Positions 24,532-36,500 of a stretch of 64,000 nucleotides of DNA are shown piece by piece. This stretch comes from Lagopus muta (Eukaryota; Chordata; Aves; Galliformes; Phasianidae), in NCBI RefSeq assembly GCF_023343835.1, contig NC_064437.1:4850001-4914000 (forward strand), in the 5' to 3' direction. Numbering within the stretch: the stretch's first letter is position 1; each line of letters opens with the position of its first letter. The position numbers and the translations under genes are program-made. A model generated the notes under the pieces. That model was given only the letters and a program-made list of their open reading frames with translations. It searched no databases and was not told the origin of the DNA.

Positions 24532-27500
24532 CTTTAAATGACATGTTCTATTGATAGCAAATAAAAATTCACTTTTGGCTTTTATTTACAGTTGTGCCAT
24601 CGATCCCGTGCTCTCGATTAGCGCTGATAGGAAAAATAATTCACCCTCAGCAAGTTATCCATTCAGTTGCTCATGCTGTAATGGGCATGTTGGTTGCTTG
24701 GTGTGCTGCAGTTATGACAAAAGGGAGGTTCCAATTTCTTGCTGTGCCCTGCACAATTTCAGAAAGGTAATTATGTCTGTGTGTTAAGGATAAGTTATGG
24801 AAAGAGCTGCTGTTGTAAAAGTAGGTCCCGATGGCCATTTTTTTCTATGTAAGAGACTGAAATTTCAGTGCTGTCAAAAAAATGAGCAAGCATGCGTTAA
24901 TATTTTTTAATAAAGGCTAGGAAATGCCTCAACTGAGAAATATTATGATACACGGGGAGATAAATGGGCCAGAAACCCAGAATGACTGCATTGTTGGGAT
25001 TGTCGATGGAGAGTTGCCAGGTTGGTTGTCATTTGAACTAAGTCTCTGATGGGTGTGCCTTACTTCTGAAATATCAGAAGTATCCTCATGCATAAAGTAC
25101 AGAAATAAGTAATGGGAATTAGACATGCTCAGATACAATCACATGTATGATCAGGAGAGCAGAAGTGAAGTTTCTCTTTGAATTCCAAACGCTGGATTTA
25201 AAAAAAAATTAATATTAAGTTTTCTCTTTTAGCCTCGATGACGCTGTTCCTCAGATGTGCCTAAATGAATACCACCTCTTCTTTCTACTTTCTGGTGCTT
25301 TCATGGGATACTGTTACAGTCTCTTATACCTCATTAACAACATGAATTATTTGCCGTTTCCAATCATACAGGTAAGCAGTTTTATAGATCTGAGCAGAAA
25401 GATAAAGAAAACAATTATTGAAAAATAGCCTTGATTGTTTGTATCTTTGAATGTGGCAGCACCAGGTCTCAGTTGGCTTTTACCAGTAGATTAAAGCTGA
25501 GTGAACGTATGTTTTGGTGCCAGTAATGTTCACCTTCCTTCTTGCTGCTCAGCCTCTTTCATACAGGTGCAGGGTGCTGAGGGCCCTGTGTTGCACATTC
25601 AAAGCTGGCTAAGGTGGACCATTGCAGGAGATGAGCTGCAGGAAAGCAGCAATATACATGAACTGATTATTAACGTCAGGAACTAGCAACAAAGGTTACC
25701 TAAAAGCTGAAAATGCTCAGGGCTTTTAGATGATTGTTTTCAAACAGAAATTTATCAGTTGTGATGGAGTGCCAGATTTTTTTCAAGTCTGAAGAGCATA
25801 CAGTGAGTTAAGCTTAAACTCAGCATCCAGAGCTAATTTGTGTGCTTCTACTGTGGAACTGATCCCTTCAGAGGGGGCTGTAGCAGTTCTGCAGAAATCT
25901 AGCAGAGAGAAAGTGAGGGCTGACATGTGAACTGCAGCCCAGAAATATTGCTCCTGATTAGTTTTAATTTGTCTAGGCTACAGGTTTTAAAGCAGGCTTT
26001 TATTTTTTTAACTGTTTCACCAGTTTGTTCTGAATGCTATGAAACTGTTGTTTTTGCTTCTAGCAATACAAGTACTTACGTTTCAGAAGGTCTTTGCCTC
26101 TCCTCATGAAACACAGCTGTGTGGAATCTCTGTACTCAGTTAGAAACTTCTGCGTTGCGTATTACTTCTTTGGTAAGGATTTGTAAAGTTGGAGTGCCTG
26201 TATTTTGAATTCCTTTATTTTAGGCAGGGAATCTATGCTGTTTTTTCAGCCTCTCAGATTGCTTGCTGCAGGTGTGTGGGCTTATTTAAACAAATAAGAC
26301 AAGTAATGTCTCTCTAGAATAGTGCGAATAGGCACAGTTTGCACGCTGCTATTAATTCTTAAAGCCTTACAGCATTTTGGTTAGCACGTGAGAAATGTCT
26401 CTCTTTCCAAAGAGGTTAACACCTTGCAGAGGAATTTCTCAGCCAGTTGGTAACATCACATGAGTAAGAACATTACCATTTTCTAAGAAGACAACTGGGA
26501 ACACTAGTTCTCTAACCTGAAGCCTGTGTTTTTGGACACAGGGCCAAAACATTGATCCTCCTCCAGAGGGTTGTTTCTGGTGTTCTCCTCTTGGAAGGAA
26601 ATTCCACTGCAGGCAGCTGTGAAGTAACTTGCACGTAGGAGGAGCTACCAAGCTCTAACCAGCTAGCATTGCAGAGGATGCATTTTGAAACCTTTTTGGC
26701 CACTATTTGTGTGTCCATTCTGATCTGTGTAAAAATACTTTGTTTCTAGGCTTGGAGTATAATTGAAGAATTTTGTTTTTATTTGTAACTTAAATATATT
26801 TAACTCAGTTTTTTTGTCACGTGGGTAAATGTTGCTATGCCTGGCTTACTCCTTCCATTGTCTGGTATTGGGAATAGTCTCAGAGCAGAACCTGGAACAT
26901 TGGCAGCAGGTACAACTTCTGTGTACGTAGTGCCACCATTCCTTACTACTTCTAAGCAAAACCAAGCACTTTGGCTTTATTCCCAAGTGCAGTTTATTTG
27001 CAGTTATTTGGAGAAAACTGGGGAGAAAAATGCAGTTTGCCTCCCTTCTGGGAGAATCAAGAATCATTCCTTAAAATGATAATGATAAATTCTACTGATG
27101 GGCACAGCTGGGTTGGACTGGATGAAATACAGGGAGGTTTCTTTTATGTTAGGGTTGTAGTTATACTTCTAAATGATGTAAAACTATGCTAGAGCGTTTT
27201 CCATTGGGGCAACTGCTTCAAGATTGGTTTCTTCTGTATCTGTATGAGTGCTCTGCTGCTGTCTGAGCTGTGGTGAAAATGAATATCAAATTACTATTAA
27301 CTCCTTTGATAGAGGAGAAATACAAATATTCCAGTGCTGAGAAGCTAGTTGCAAGAGCAACATCTCTCACCATATTGTTGTTGTCCTGGCACCTCTTCTT
27401 CCATTCTCTCATTCCTATTTATTAAGAAACAGAAGAGAGAAACCCCAAAGGCAGATTGTTTTCTTGCACGTGTGTTACAAGGCCGTTCTTTGTATTTTAT

Positions 27501-30500
27501 ATATGCATTCTACTTCAGTCTTCTTGTTGGCCTGCTGTGTGCTTGTTTGCCTGTGTTTTACTTCCTTCTGTGTTGTGTTTATTTCTTTGTTCCCTAGGTT
27601 ATATCCCAAAGATGTGGATAAGCACCACAATGGATCTTCGTATAGACAGGTGGGTACCTTGTGCTGAAAATTTGGAGGGGAATATTGCCAACAGCTGCCT
27701 TTCCAGGTAGTCCAGCTTAGCAACTGGTCCTTTGTGCATAGTAGGGCTCTGTTCCTGACCTCCCCCAGAGCATGGGAGCGTTGGAGGCTTCTGAAATAAA
27801 CCCCACGAGGGCCAGCAGCCCCTGGTAAGAGCCATTTTGTAGCTAGGCTGTAAGGAATCCTCTTTGGTAGCCTTCATCTCTGTAAAACTGAAATATTTGG
27901 AAGGGTATTCTCTCCAGATCTTGTTTGTGGTTTTTATCCAGTTCTGTGTTTTCAGGATGTTTTCATTTTTATACATCACTGTGATTCCTCTTCAAATAGG
28001 GAAATGGCAGCTTTTAATACTCTAATGCACTGAAGTTGTGATTACAGTCATTTATTCCATGTGGCTTTTTCCTTAATTTCATTAATTTTAATTTCATCTA
28101 ATCACCTCTAATAGAAAGCTAAAGAGATGTGATCTCATAACATCTTTATGGGACTTGTTGAGAACCACCAACAAAATCAACAACGAGCAGCCTACTGAAA
28201 ATGCCCTCCACAATAAAAATACTTTTATCTTGGTTGATTTATTTGCAGTAAATTGCATCCTCTTGACACACTGTCTGGCTTATTGGATCTCTCCTTATTT
28301 TACCACGCCTGGTTATGTGGTGTGTTTCTTCTGGTCACCTGGTACATTGCGTGGTTGTTCTTCAAGATCTACGCTACAGAGGTTGGTGTGCTGTGACAGT
28401 GCTGAAGTGTTCTGCTGATAATGCTTTCTTTTCAAAAGCAAGAACTTGTGACACACACCTGCAGGTTATGTGAGAAGGTGATATCCAGAAATGAGATCTC
28501 AGTCCAATTTATCACCAGAAAGGGTAACAGAAGGTGGTCAGTGTTCTGCAAGCTAAGCTCTGCGAATCTCACATTTCAACCAGGCATCCAAATTCTCCAA
28601 AGGAGAGACACGTTAATAAGAGTTCAGGCTGCAGTATTATAATAGACTTCAAGCAGCCCTGGGAATTAATATGCTTTTGCATTTTCATTCAATCACTGTT
28701 ACAAATTAATGTGGCTAAAAAAAGACCATTTGAATATATAATGAATCACATTAGAATAAATCTGAGACTGTGCTTATGGGGGTGGTGGGAGTGGGGAGTG
28801 CTGGGGGGGTGACAAGGAAAAGGCAGCCAAGAATCTCTAAGCTTACATCAGATCCACACAGCTGTTTTGTTAACCCTTTGACAGCCATGGCTATTATCAA
28901 TTCCAGTCGTGCAGCTGGGGAGGAGAAAAAGTGATAATAAGTAATCTGAATTCAGTGACAGTGAACAAATAAACTGGCAGAGTCTGTGCCCAAAGTGATT
29001 CATGTTCTGTAGTATTAAAAATATGCAATGCTTGATAACAACATAAGCAGTTATTTATATTTGAAGGCTTTCTTAGTTTATCAACGAAACAGTGTAGGAG
29101 GAGAATTCTAAAATCTTTCATTGTTTAATAAAAGATCCCTGCAGTTTTTCATTGGATTGGTTACATCTTAAAAGACAGATACAGCAGTTGAAATGTCTTG
29201 TTTTTGGCTGTGGTGTCGATAGATTTTTCTCCCACTTATCATTATGATAGTAATCTGTCTACACATGATTTGCCCAGCTGTATGGGTACATGGGGGGCAT
29301 TTCAAGATAAAGGGAGCTGGATTTTTCTAAGACCTTGGCCTTAATGTGAGGAGTGGCCTTTGTTGTGTGCTTGTTTGGTTTTGTTGTTGCTTCTGTTAGA
29401 AATTTCAAGGCAGTTTGTAGTAAGTTGGAGCAGTTGGGTGTGTGCTTTTGTGGTCCATAATTCCTGACGAGCACCAACTCAGATATGATCTTTCTTAAGC
29501 TTTTCTCCCCCCCATGTTTTGCACTGGTGATGTGGTGTGTTTCTTCTGGTTACCTGGTACATTGCGTGGCTGTTCTTCAAGATCTGTGCTACAGAGGTTG
29601 GTGTGCTGTGGCAGTGTGTATAACACAACTTCTGGTATTTATTTTTAGACACATCACTTTCCTGTTCAGCCAACTTTTGCTGAGGAGACAGACCAATGCC
29701 TGCCTAAAATCCTAAACAGCAACCCTCCGCTCATTATAAAGGTAATTGGATTTCTGCAATATTCCCAGTTAGATTTGTGCTGGGAAGCTGATTCTCAAAC
29801 TGTGATCTGCTGTGTGGCAGCTAGAGAAACTGCTGCTAGTTCTTTATAAAGCTGCCTCAGGGCTGAGAGAGACAGTCACAATGGTGAAAACTTGTTTAGT
29901 AGTGACATCTGCTGGTGCTCACCATGCTATACTACTTTTAGGCTGAAGATGGATTCATTTAGAGGTGAAGGTGAGATGTATGCCTGCAGTAATAATGTTA
30001 GTTTGTAATGATGCTAAAATAAAAGGTTATGAATGCTTTCTTTTCTTGCCATTGTGGTAAACAGTAATTTTGGTGAGGCTGTGTTAGACTTTAGTAGAAC
30101 TTACTGTTTATAATAATCAAGAATTGAAGACCTCATATAAAAAGTGTTGTGTAAACATAGATGACTTTATTCTGCAGCACGTGGAAGATCTGTGTTTAAT
30201 GATTATATGGATCTCTGATAAGGCTAGAGATAAAATGGGATTCAAGTGAATTGCAACCTCCTGTAAGCTCTGTTACATTATCAAAGGATCTGTGAGGAAG
30301 AATCAATCACAGCACAGCAACTGCTGAGATTATGAATTAGGCTGAAGTGTCTAATTTATAATTGGGTCTTGCACAGTGAGAGAAATCTGGTTATCATTGA
30401 TCTGCCCCATTCATTACTTATCATGTGAAAAAGCAGTGTTAGGCTTTGTGCTGTTGGCACACTGCAGATGAGCTCTGGCTTGCAAAAACAGTTTGTTCTC

Positions 30501-33500
30501 AACAGTTTGTTCTCTAGACTTGAGCTCTTTTTCTCTGAGTTGTTAGCTATTAAGATTGAATTAAAGTAAAGCCCTAGATTTTCTTTAGCTCCAAAGGAAG
30601 AACATACCAGTAGAGTTCTGCAAAGCTCTGCTCAGACACTCTATCCAAACTGGTTCTGGGAATACATGCAGTCTTTTGCCTGTTTTTTTTCTTCCCTCCT
30701 GCCCCTATCACATGGCTTGTCATAATCTGTGCAAACTTGGTCTTTGTTAGAATTGCATTTCTGTGGGTAACAACAGTTTTTAAGGAACCTCCTTGGAATT
30801 TGCGCTTGTGAAAACACTTCCCTTTCCTTGCAGTTTTTAGCCTTACAAGACTTGATGTTACTTTCCCAGTATTCTCCTGTTCGACGTCAGGAGGTCTTTA
30901 GCCTCAGCCAACCAGGTAAGAGCTCAGGTTGATTTTTATTTTTATTTTTTTTTAATTAAATGTTTGCTGAATGTGTTGACAAGTGTTTTTATTTTTTAAC
31001 TGCTGTGATGTATGCTATGTAAACTATGAGGCCTCCTAAGTAAAAATGTCCTTTTGATGCCTTTTCCAAAAGGATGCTTAGTTCTCTGTATTCACATTGT
31101 TTTATCTACTCAATAAATACCAGTCCCTGTTATTTGATTTAAATGACAACTGTGAGGAAACACAGGCCTTAAAGTATTGAAAGCAAGATCCTTGTGACGT
31201 CACCTATCAAATAATGCAAACTGAATAATCCAACTCATGTATGTAAGGCCAGTGTTCAGATGTGAGATTAAACTGAGCATAGGTAGTGGGTCACCACTGG
31301 AATTATGAAAGCAAACAAAGGCCACGATTTCATTTAGTGTACAAGCCTCTTGCTGTATATGAAGATATGGCAGAGAAGGGCAGCTGAGTCTGCCTAGAAA
31401 CGTTTGAAAACTTTGTTGCTCATCATTGGGATTTCTGATGTTTGCACAACTTCTAAAGCATTTCCCATTACCACTGATATTACTTTGTTCATTTTAGTTA
31501 ATTTCAAATCTGATGGACCAAACTGCTCGTTTCCCACGTGCTTAATGGGTTTCACTGAAGTCTTGTGGAGTTATTAATTGCCAGTAGGATGGAATCTGTC
31601 CATGTTTTCATCTTCTTTTCAGTATAAATATACTGCTGCAGTAAAAACGCACTGTGGCTTTTTACAAATGGAATGGTGCTGCTGTCTTTGAAGCTTTTTG
31701 CTGAGAGCAAATGTGCACTGTTGGAATAGATATGAGGATACTGTGGAGATCAAACATACCTACTGCATTTCCTTTTATGTGAATGCTCCTAGGTGGGCAC
31801 CCACACAACTGGACTGCGATATCAAGGGAGTGTTTGAGTCTTCTGACTGATCTGACCCAGAGGTTGATTGCACAGCAGGAAGCTGCAGCAGCAAATGGGA
31901 GAGCAAAGCAGCAAGTGGGAGAGATGAAAGTATCTCCGCAGACTCCAGGTATGTGAGGAAATGCTCATAATGCTTTGTAAAGCATGAGAATAGCATTAGA
32001 CTAATGCACCTATGTGATCTGAATGAAGTTGTATGGAAAAATGAGTTAAGGGGGTTCTGCAAATAGATGGGAACATTTAAAAAGGAAATCCCACCCCCGT
32101 TTCATTTCGATCCCCTAAACAAATGGAAAGCATCAAAAGTGTGCTTACTTTGTTTACTTTGCTTGATGTTACATTCAAGGCAGTATGGTCTTCCACACTT
32201 GCATGAGTTAAGAAAGTCTAATTATTAGTGTTATTATTAGAATATGACTGAATCTAAGAACTCTAAGACCTTCCAGGAGATGCTTTATAACTTGCTTAGC
32301 TGTTCTTCTGGCTACCTTAAGATGACAGTTAGTTTTTGTTGTCATAAGGACTTTGAACATGTTTATGTGGCTCACTGAGTATCATGGTAAAAGAAGAAGA
32401 GCCAGTTTGAGTTTTGAGCTGCATGCAGGCAGCACACATTTCAGGTGTTTCACATGCTGGTCTTAGGCATCATTCCTGGCAGCAGAGCTATGTCTGTATG
32501 AGGGCTGGCAGGTAACTGGATCCCTTAGCAGTCAGTGCCTGGGAAACAAGCGTACTCCTGTCCAGGGAACAGCAGGGGACAGTTGGTATGTCAGAGGTGA
32601 ATTTCTTCTAGTGCTGTTGCTGCTGCCTTGGAATTTGTGGCTGACGTGTTTCGTACCAATCAGAAAGAACTGTTGTTCTTATTTAGGAACTGTCCTTAAG
32701 TACCCTTGCCTTCCAGTACTAATACTAGGAATGCTAAAGATGCTTTGTGATGATACATCCAATGCATTGTAATGCTAGTTAGCAGAAGGAGATGTTCAGG
32801 AAATCCATCATCAGTTTGAGAACAAGAGGAAAGAACTTTTAAAAACTCTGTGCTCAGGTTGATATGTAATTCTTTGCAAGGTGGAAGCAATGTCTGTTAA
32901 TAAAAACTCTTAACAATACAAAGTTGTTGAAGCAGCAATCCAGTAACAAACCCGTGTCTTGACAGCATGTTTATTTACGTGCAGCATATTTCTCTTGTTA
33001 GGAGCTGCAGGGGCAGAAGATATCCCTTTCCAGTTACAGAGGTCTAATGTTGTTCCCAGAGCTGCTATGTCTTCCCTGGTTAAATCATCCTCAGTGCCTT
33101 TAAAGGCATCGCCTGGGTCTGATATTGGTTCACCTTTCAGTTCACCTGCTTTAACTTGCAAGGCGGGAATTCTGGAGTTAAATTCTCCTTGGCATGGAAA
33201 AGTCCAGAGTCCTCTTGTTGTGCGAAGGGGACCAAAGCTGTGGACATCAGGTTCAGGTAAAGACTTTTCTGCTACGTTTGTTCTTACCCTCGTAGTCATA
33301 GATGTAGATGCCAGTAGAGATCTACATGCGTGAGAGGAAAAGGGACAGAAACCTGTTTTCTGAGGAGACTGCATTTCTCTTGTAGGTCTGCAACTGAATG
33401 GTTCCCACCACGAATCCTTCCCAGCGCTCTCTGTCGCGAGAGTTGGCAGTGAGGCTGTGCAGCCAAGTTTGATTTACACATGGCTCCAGAACAAGCAAGA

Positions 33501-36500
33501 ACAGGTAGAGTAAAAGTTGCAGCACAGATAGATTACAGCCAATACAGCTTAAGTGTTCTCTCTTCTGAAAGAACTCTTGAATAATACTTCTTCAATTAGC
33601 TTGCACGACTTAATGAAACATATTCTGCCTCACTCAATTCCTTTACACTGTATAAAGATGGTAGAGGTGAGGAGGCTTAACTTTGCTTGCCTTCTGATAA
33701 ATACTGTGTTTTTCATCTTCTGTTTCTTTTCAGATAAAAAACTTCTTATCAAGACGAGTGCTGATAATGTATTTCTTCAGCAAGGTAGTCATGATCATGT
33801 GTTGTGTGAGTGAGCAGCACGGTTTAGAAAATGCATGAACATGTGAGATCTGCTGTTGCAATGTGTGTCTTTTCCATATAGTAATGATTTAGAACACTGT
33901 CCAGCTCTGAGCTCCCCAGCTCAAAAAAGACAGGGATCTCTTTGGAAGAGTCCAGTGGAGGGCCACAAAGATGACAGAGGGCCTGGAGCATCTGCTTATG
34001 AGGAGAGACTGAGGAACTGGGGTCTGTTCAGCCAGGGAAAAGATAAAGGTTTATAAATACCTGAAGGGAAGTGGGAAGCAAGTGGATAAGCCCAGATTCC
34101 TCTTGGTGGTGCACAGCAATAGGACACAGAATAATGGCCTAAAATTTGAACGTAGGAAGTTCAAGTTTTAGGTTCAAGTTATTCCACACAAACTTGTGGA
34201 GTAGCTTCCTTATAGTAAGAGTGGCACAGCACTGGAATGGGCTGCACAGTGAGAGTTCCTTACGTGGAGATACTCAAGACCTGGCTGGACACCTGCCTGT
34301 GTGAGCTGTGGTGGGGTACCTGCTTTAGCAGGGGGGTTGGACTCAGCTCTTGAGGTCCCTTCCAGTCCCTGCAGTTCTGTGATTCAGAAGTTCTTTTTTC
34401 TAATCTAATTGTAAGTACAGTGCTGTCTTTATTGTGATACTTAAAGCAGGACTATCCTGTGCCTGTATTATAAAAGTAAATATTTGGTTAAGCTAGGCTG
34501 TTTATAAGCAGCATTTTGCTTGAAGTATCATAATAAAACAACTGAGAACGTAAAAATGCAGTTATCTCAGGATGCTAACTGCTAGATGGTGTAAGTCTCT
34601 AGTTAAGGTTAGGATTCTGTTAATAGTACTTTGTCAGGCTAGTGTACCAAGTGAATGCTTTGGGGGAAAAAAGTTAGCTGGATTTCTTGGAATTTCTCCT
34701 TCTGAAACATTGGTACTAATTTTACTTCTACCTTTCAGTTGTAAAGTATTTCAGTAGTGTAAGTGTTTATACTGTGCAAGTTTGGCTTAGTTTTTGCACA
34801 AAAAAACAGTTGAGTTGAGTGCTTCTCTTAACAAAACTGAACACCTTAATTAAGCTTTACAGAGCAAATCTCCTCTACTGTAGGTCTTTGTTTTTATAGG
34901 TTTCACTCATTTTTGTATGCAGATCTCTTCTGTGCGTGTGAGAGTTATTCACATATAGCAGTCTTGTCAGCTAGACTAGAATGGAGACTGAGTCAAACAA
35001 GGTCATAATATAGGAATGGAGAGATTAGTGTTTATTTAGCCCTTGAGAACAAGCTAGCAAATATACTTTCTCTCTTGGAATCTTCACTTCTAGCTAGAGC
35101 TTTGTGGGCAGCTCCTACAGATTTATCTGGGCATTTCCTGACATTTGTCAGCCTTGCAGATCTTTTCTGAGGAGTCATGTGAGCTGAAGAAATGTGTATG
35201 ATTTAATTGAAACCTGCAGTTTTGGTGATGCTTTTAGGTTGTGTGCTTAGAATGCTTTGATTTCTTCTCAGCATCCGGAAGCCTCCATCCAAGCTGTTTT
35301 CTCTGATGCCCAGATGCACATTTGGGCATTGGAAGGTAAGCAGTTTCTGTTCCCAGTTTTTCTGCTCCTATGGTTCATGGAACTACAAAACCTGTAAAAG
35401 CTTTGCATCTTTTTTGATAGAAATACAACTGCTTTTCTATAATGTGAATAAAGATCTCATTCACTTCTTGATTTTGAAATCCCATGCACAGTTTTTTGTT
35501 TGTTCCATGGAGGCAGTGATTCCTGGATTTGATTTGTTGCTTTTCTTCCACATTAACCCATTTATCTATCAGCTTCACATTTTCTTTCAGTAAGAAATTT
35601 TTTTTGCAGCAGGTTTTCTTCCTGAAGTGTCTTTCTTTGTTAGCTGGGGGTGTGGAGGCAGGCAGGCATTCAAGTAGTAAGTTAACAAATAATTTGGAAG
35701 AAGTGGCCTAGAGAGATTTAAAAGAAAACCAACGAGGACGTGGCTGCACAACAGGACTTTCTTGCTTGTTTATCTCAGTGTCAAGAGCAAACACCAGTCT
35801 TTAGAATCCTTGACTGGATTTCACTGTGCAAAGATCAGTCCTCCTCCTGGGTTAGATGTTTTATGGACAGGTTGTGTCAGATCAAAGGTGATGAGTCAAG
35901 AAATATGGTCAGGAGATGGGGATCATAAATATGGTTTTGCAGGAAGTATTGTTTGTGTCTTAACAAGGGTTGGTGAGCGAGGCTGCAGTGCTTTTTAATG
36001 GAATAAACTGAGAAGGGTTTAAAAGCTCAATCCACTTTTCAAATCCAATTTTCAGAGTAGTAAAGTTGTTGTATAAGCTGAACAAAACTTTCAGTAATCT
36101 GGAAATGTTTCTGCATGACTGAGATTGTGAAATAGCACTTGTCTTGTGGTTGATGTCAGGTACAGTTCTGATCAGAGGAGCAGAAAGGGAGCCAGTCCTC
36201 TTCTAAATATTTCATGTAATCTCTCTTCCCCTATCATTAGCCTCAAGCTATTGTGCAGCAGTCAGACGAGTGACTGATTTAGCCCTGCAGCAAGCCAAAG
36301 CTGAGGTAATGGTCATCTGGCTGCAGAAAGTCCTAAGAATTCCACCACGCTAGTAGGATCTTCAGGAAACATGTAGTCTTTGTTAATGCATCACAAGTTG
36401 AGAACTCTGTAATTGTAGCAACCTTTTTTTCCCCCCAAAGGTCTGTCTCATTTGGTAGCAGCCTCCTTCACTGAAGACCAATTTGGAGTTGTTCAAACTA

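Noticed and set aside
36241-36306. Exon-like block with AG before it and GTAATG after it in NDC1 intron 15
   Set aside because: Exons 15 and 16 already join in phase and match the human protein. The block adds unconserved sequence.
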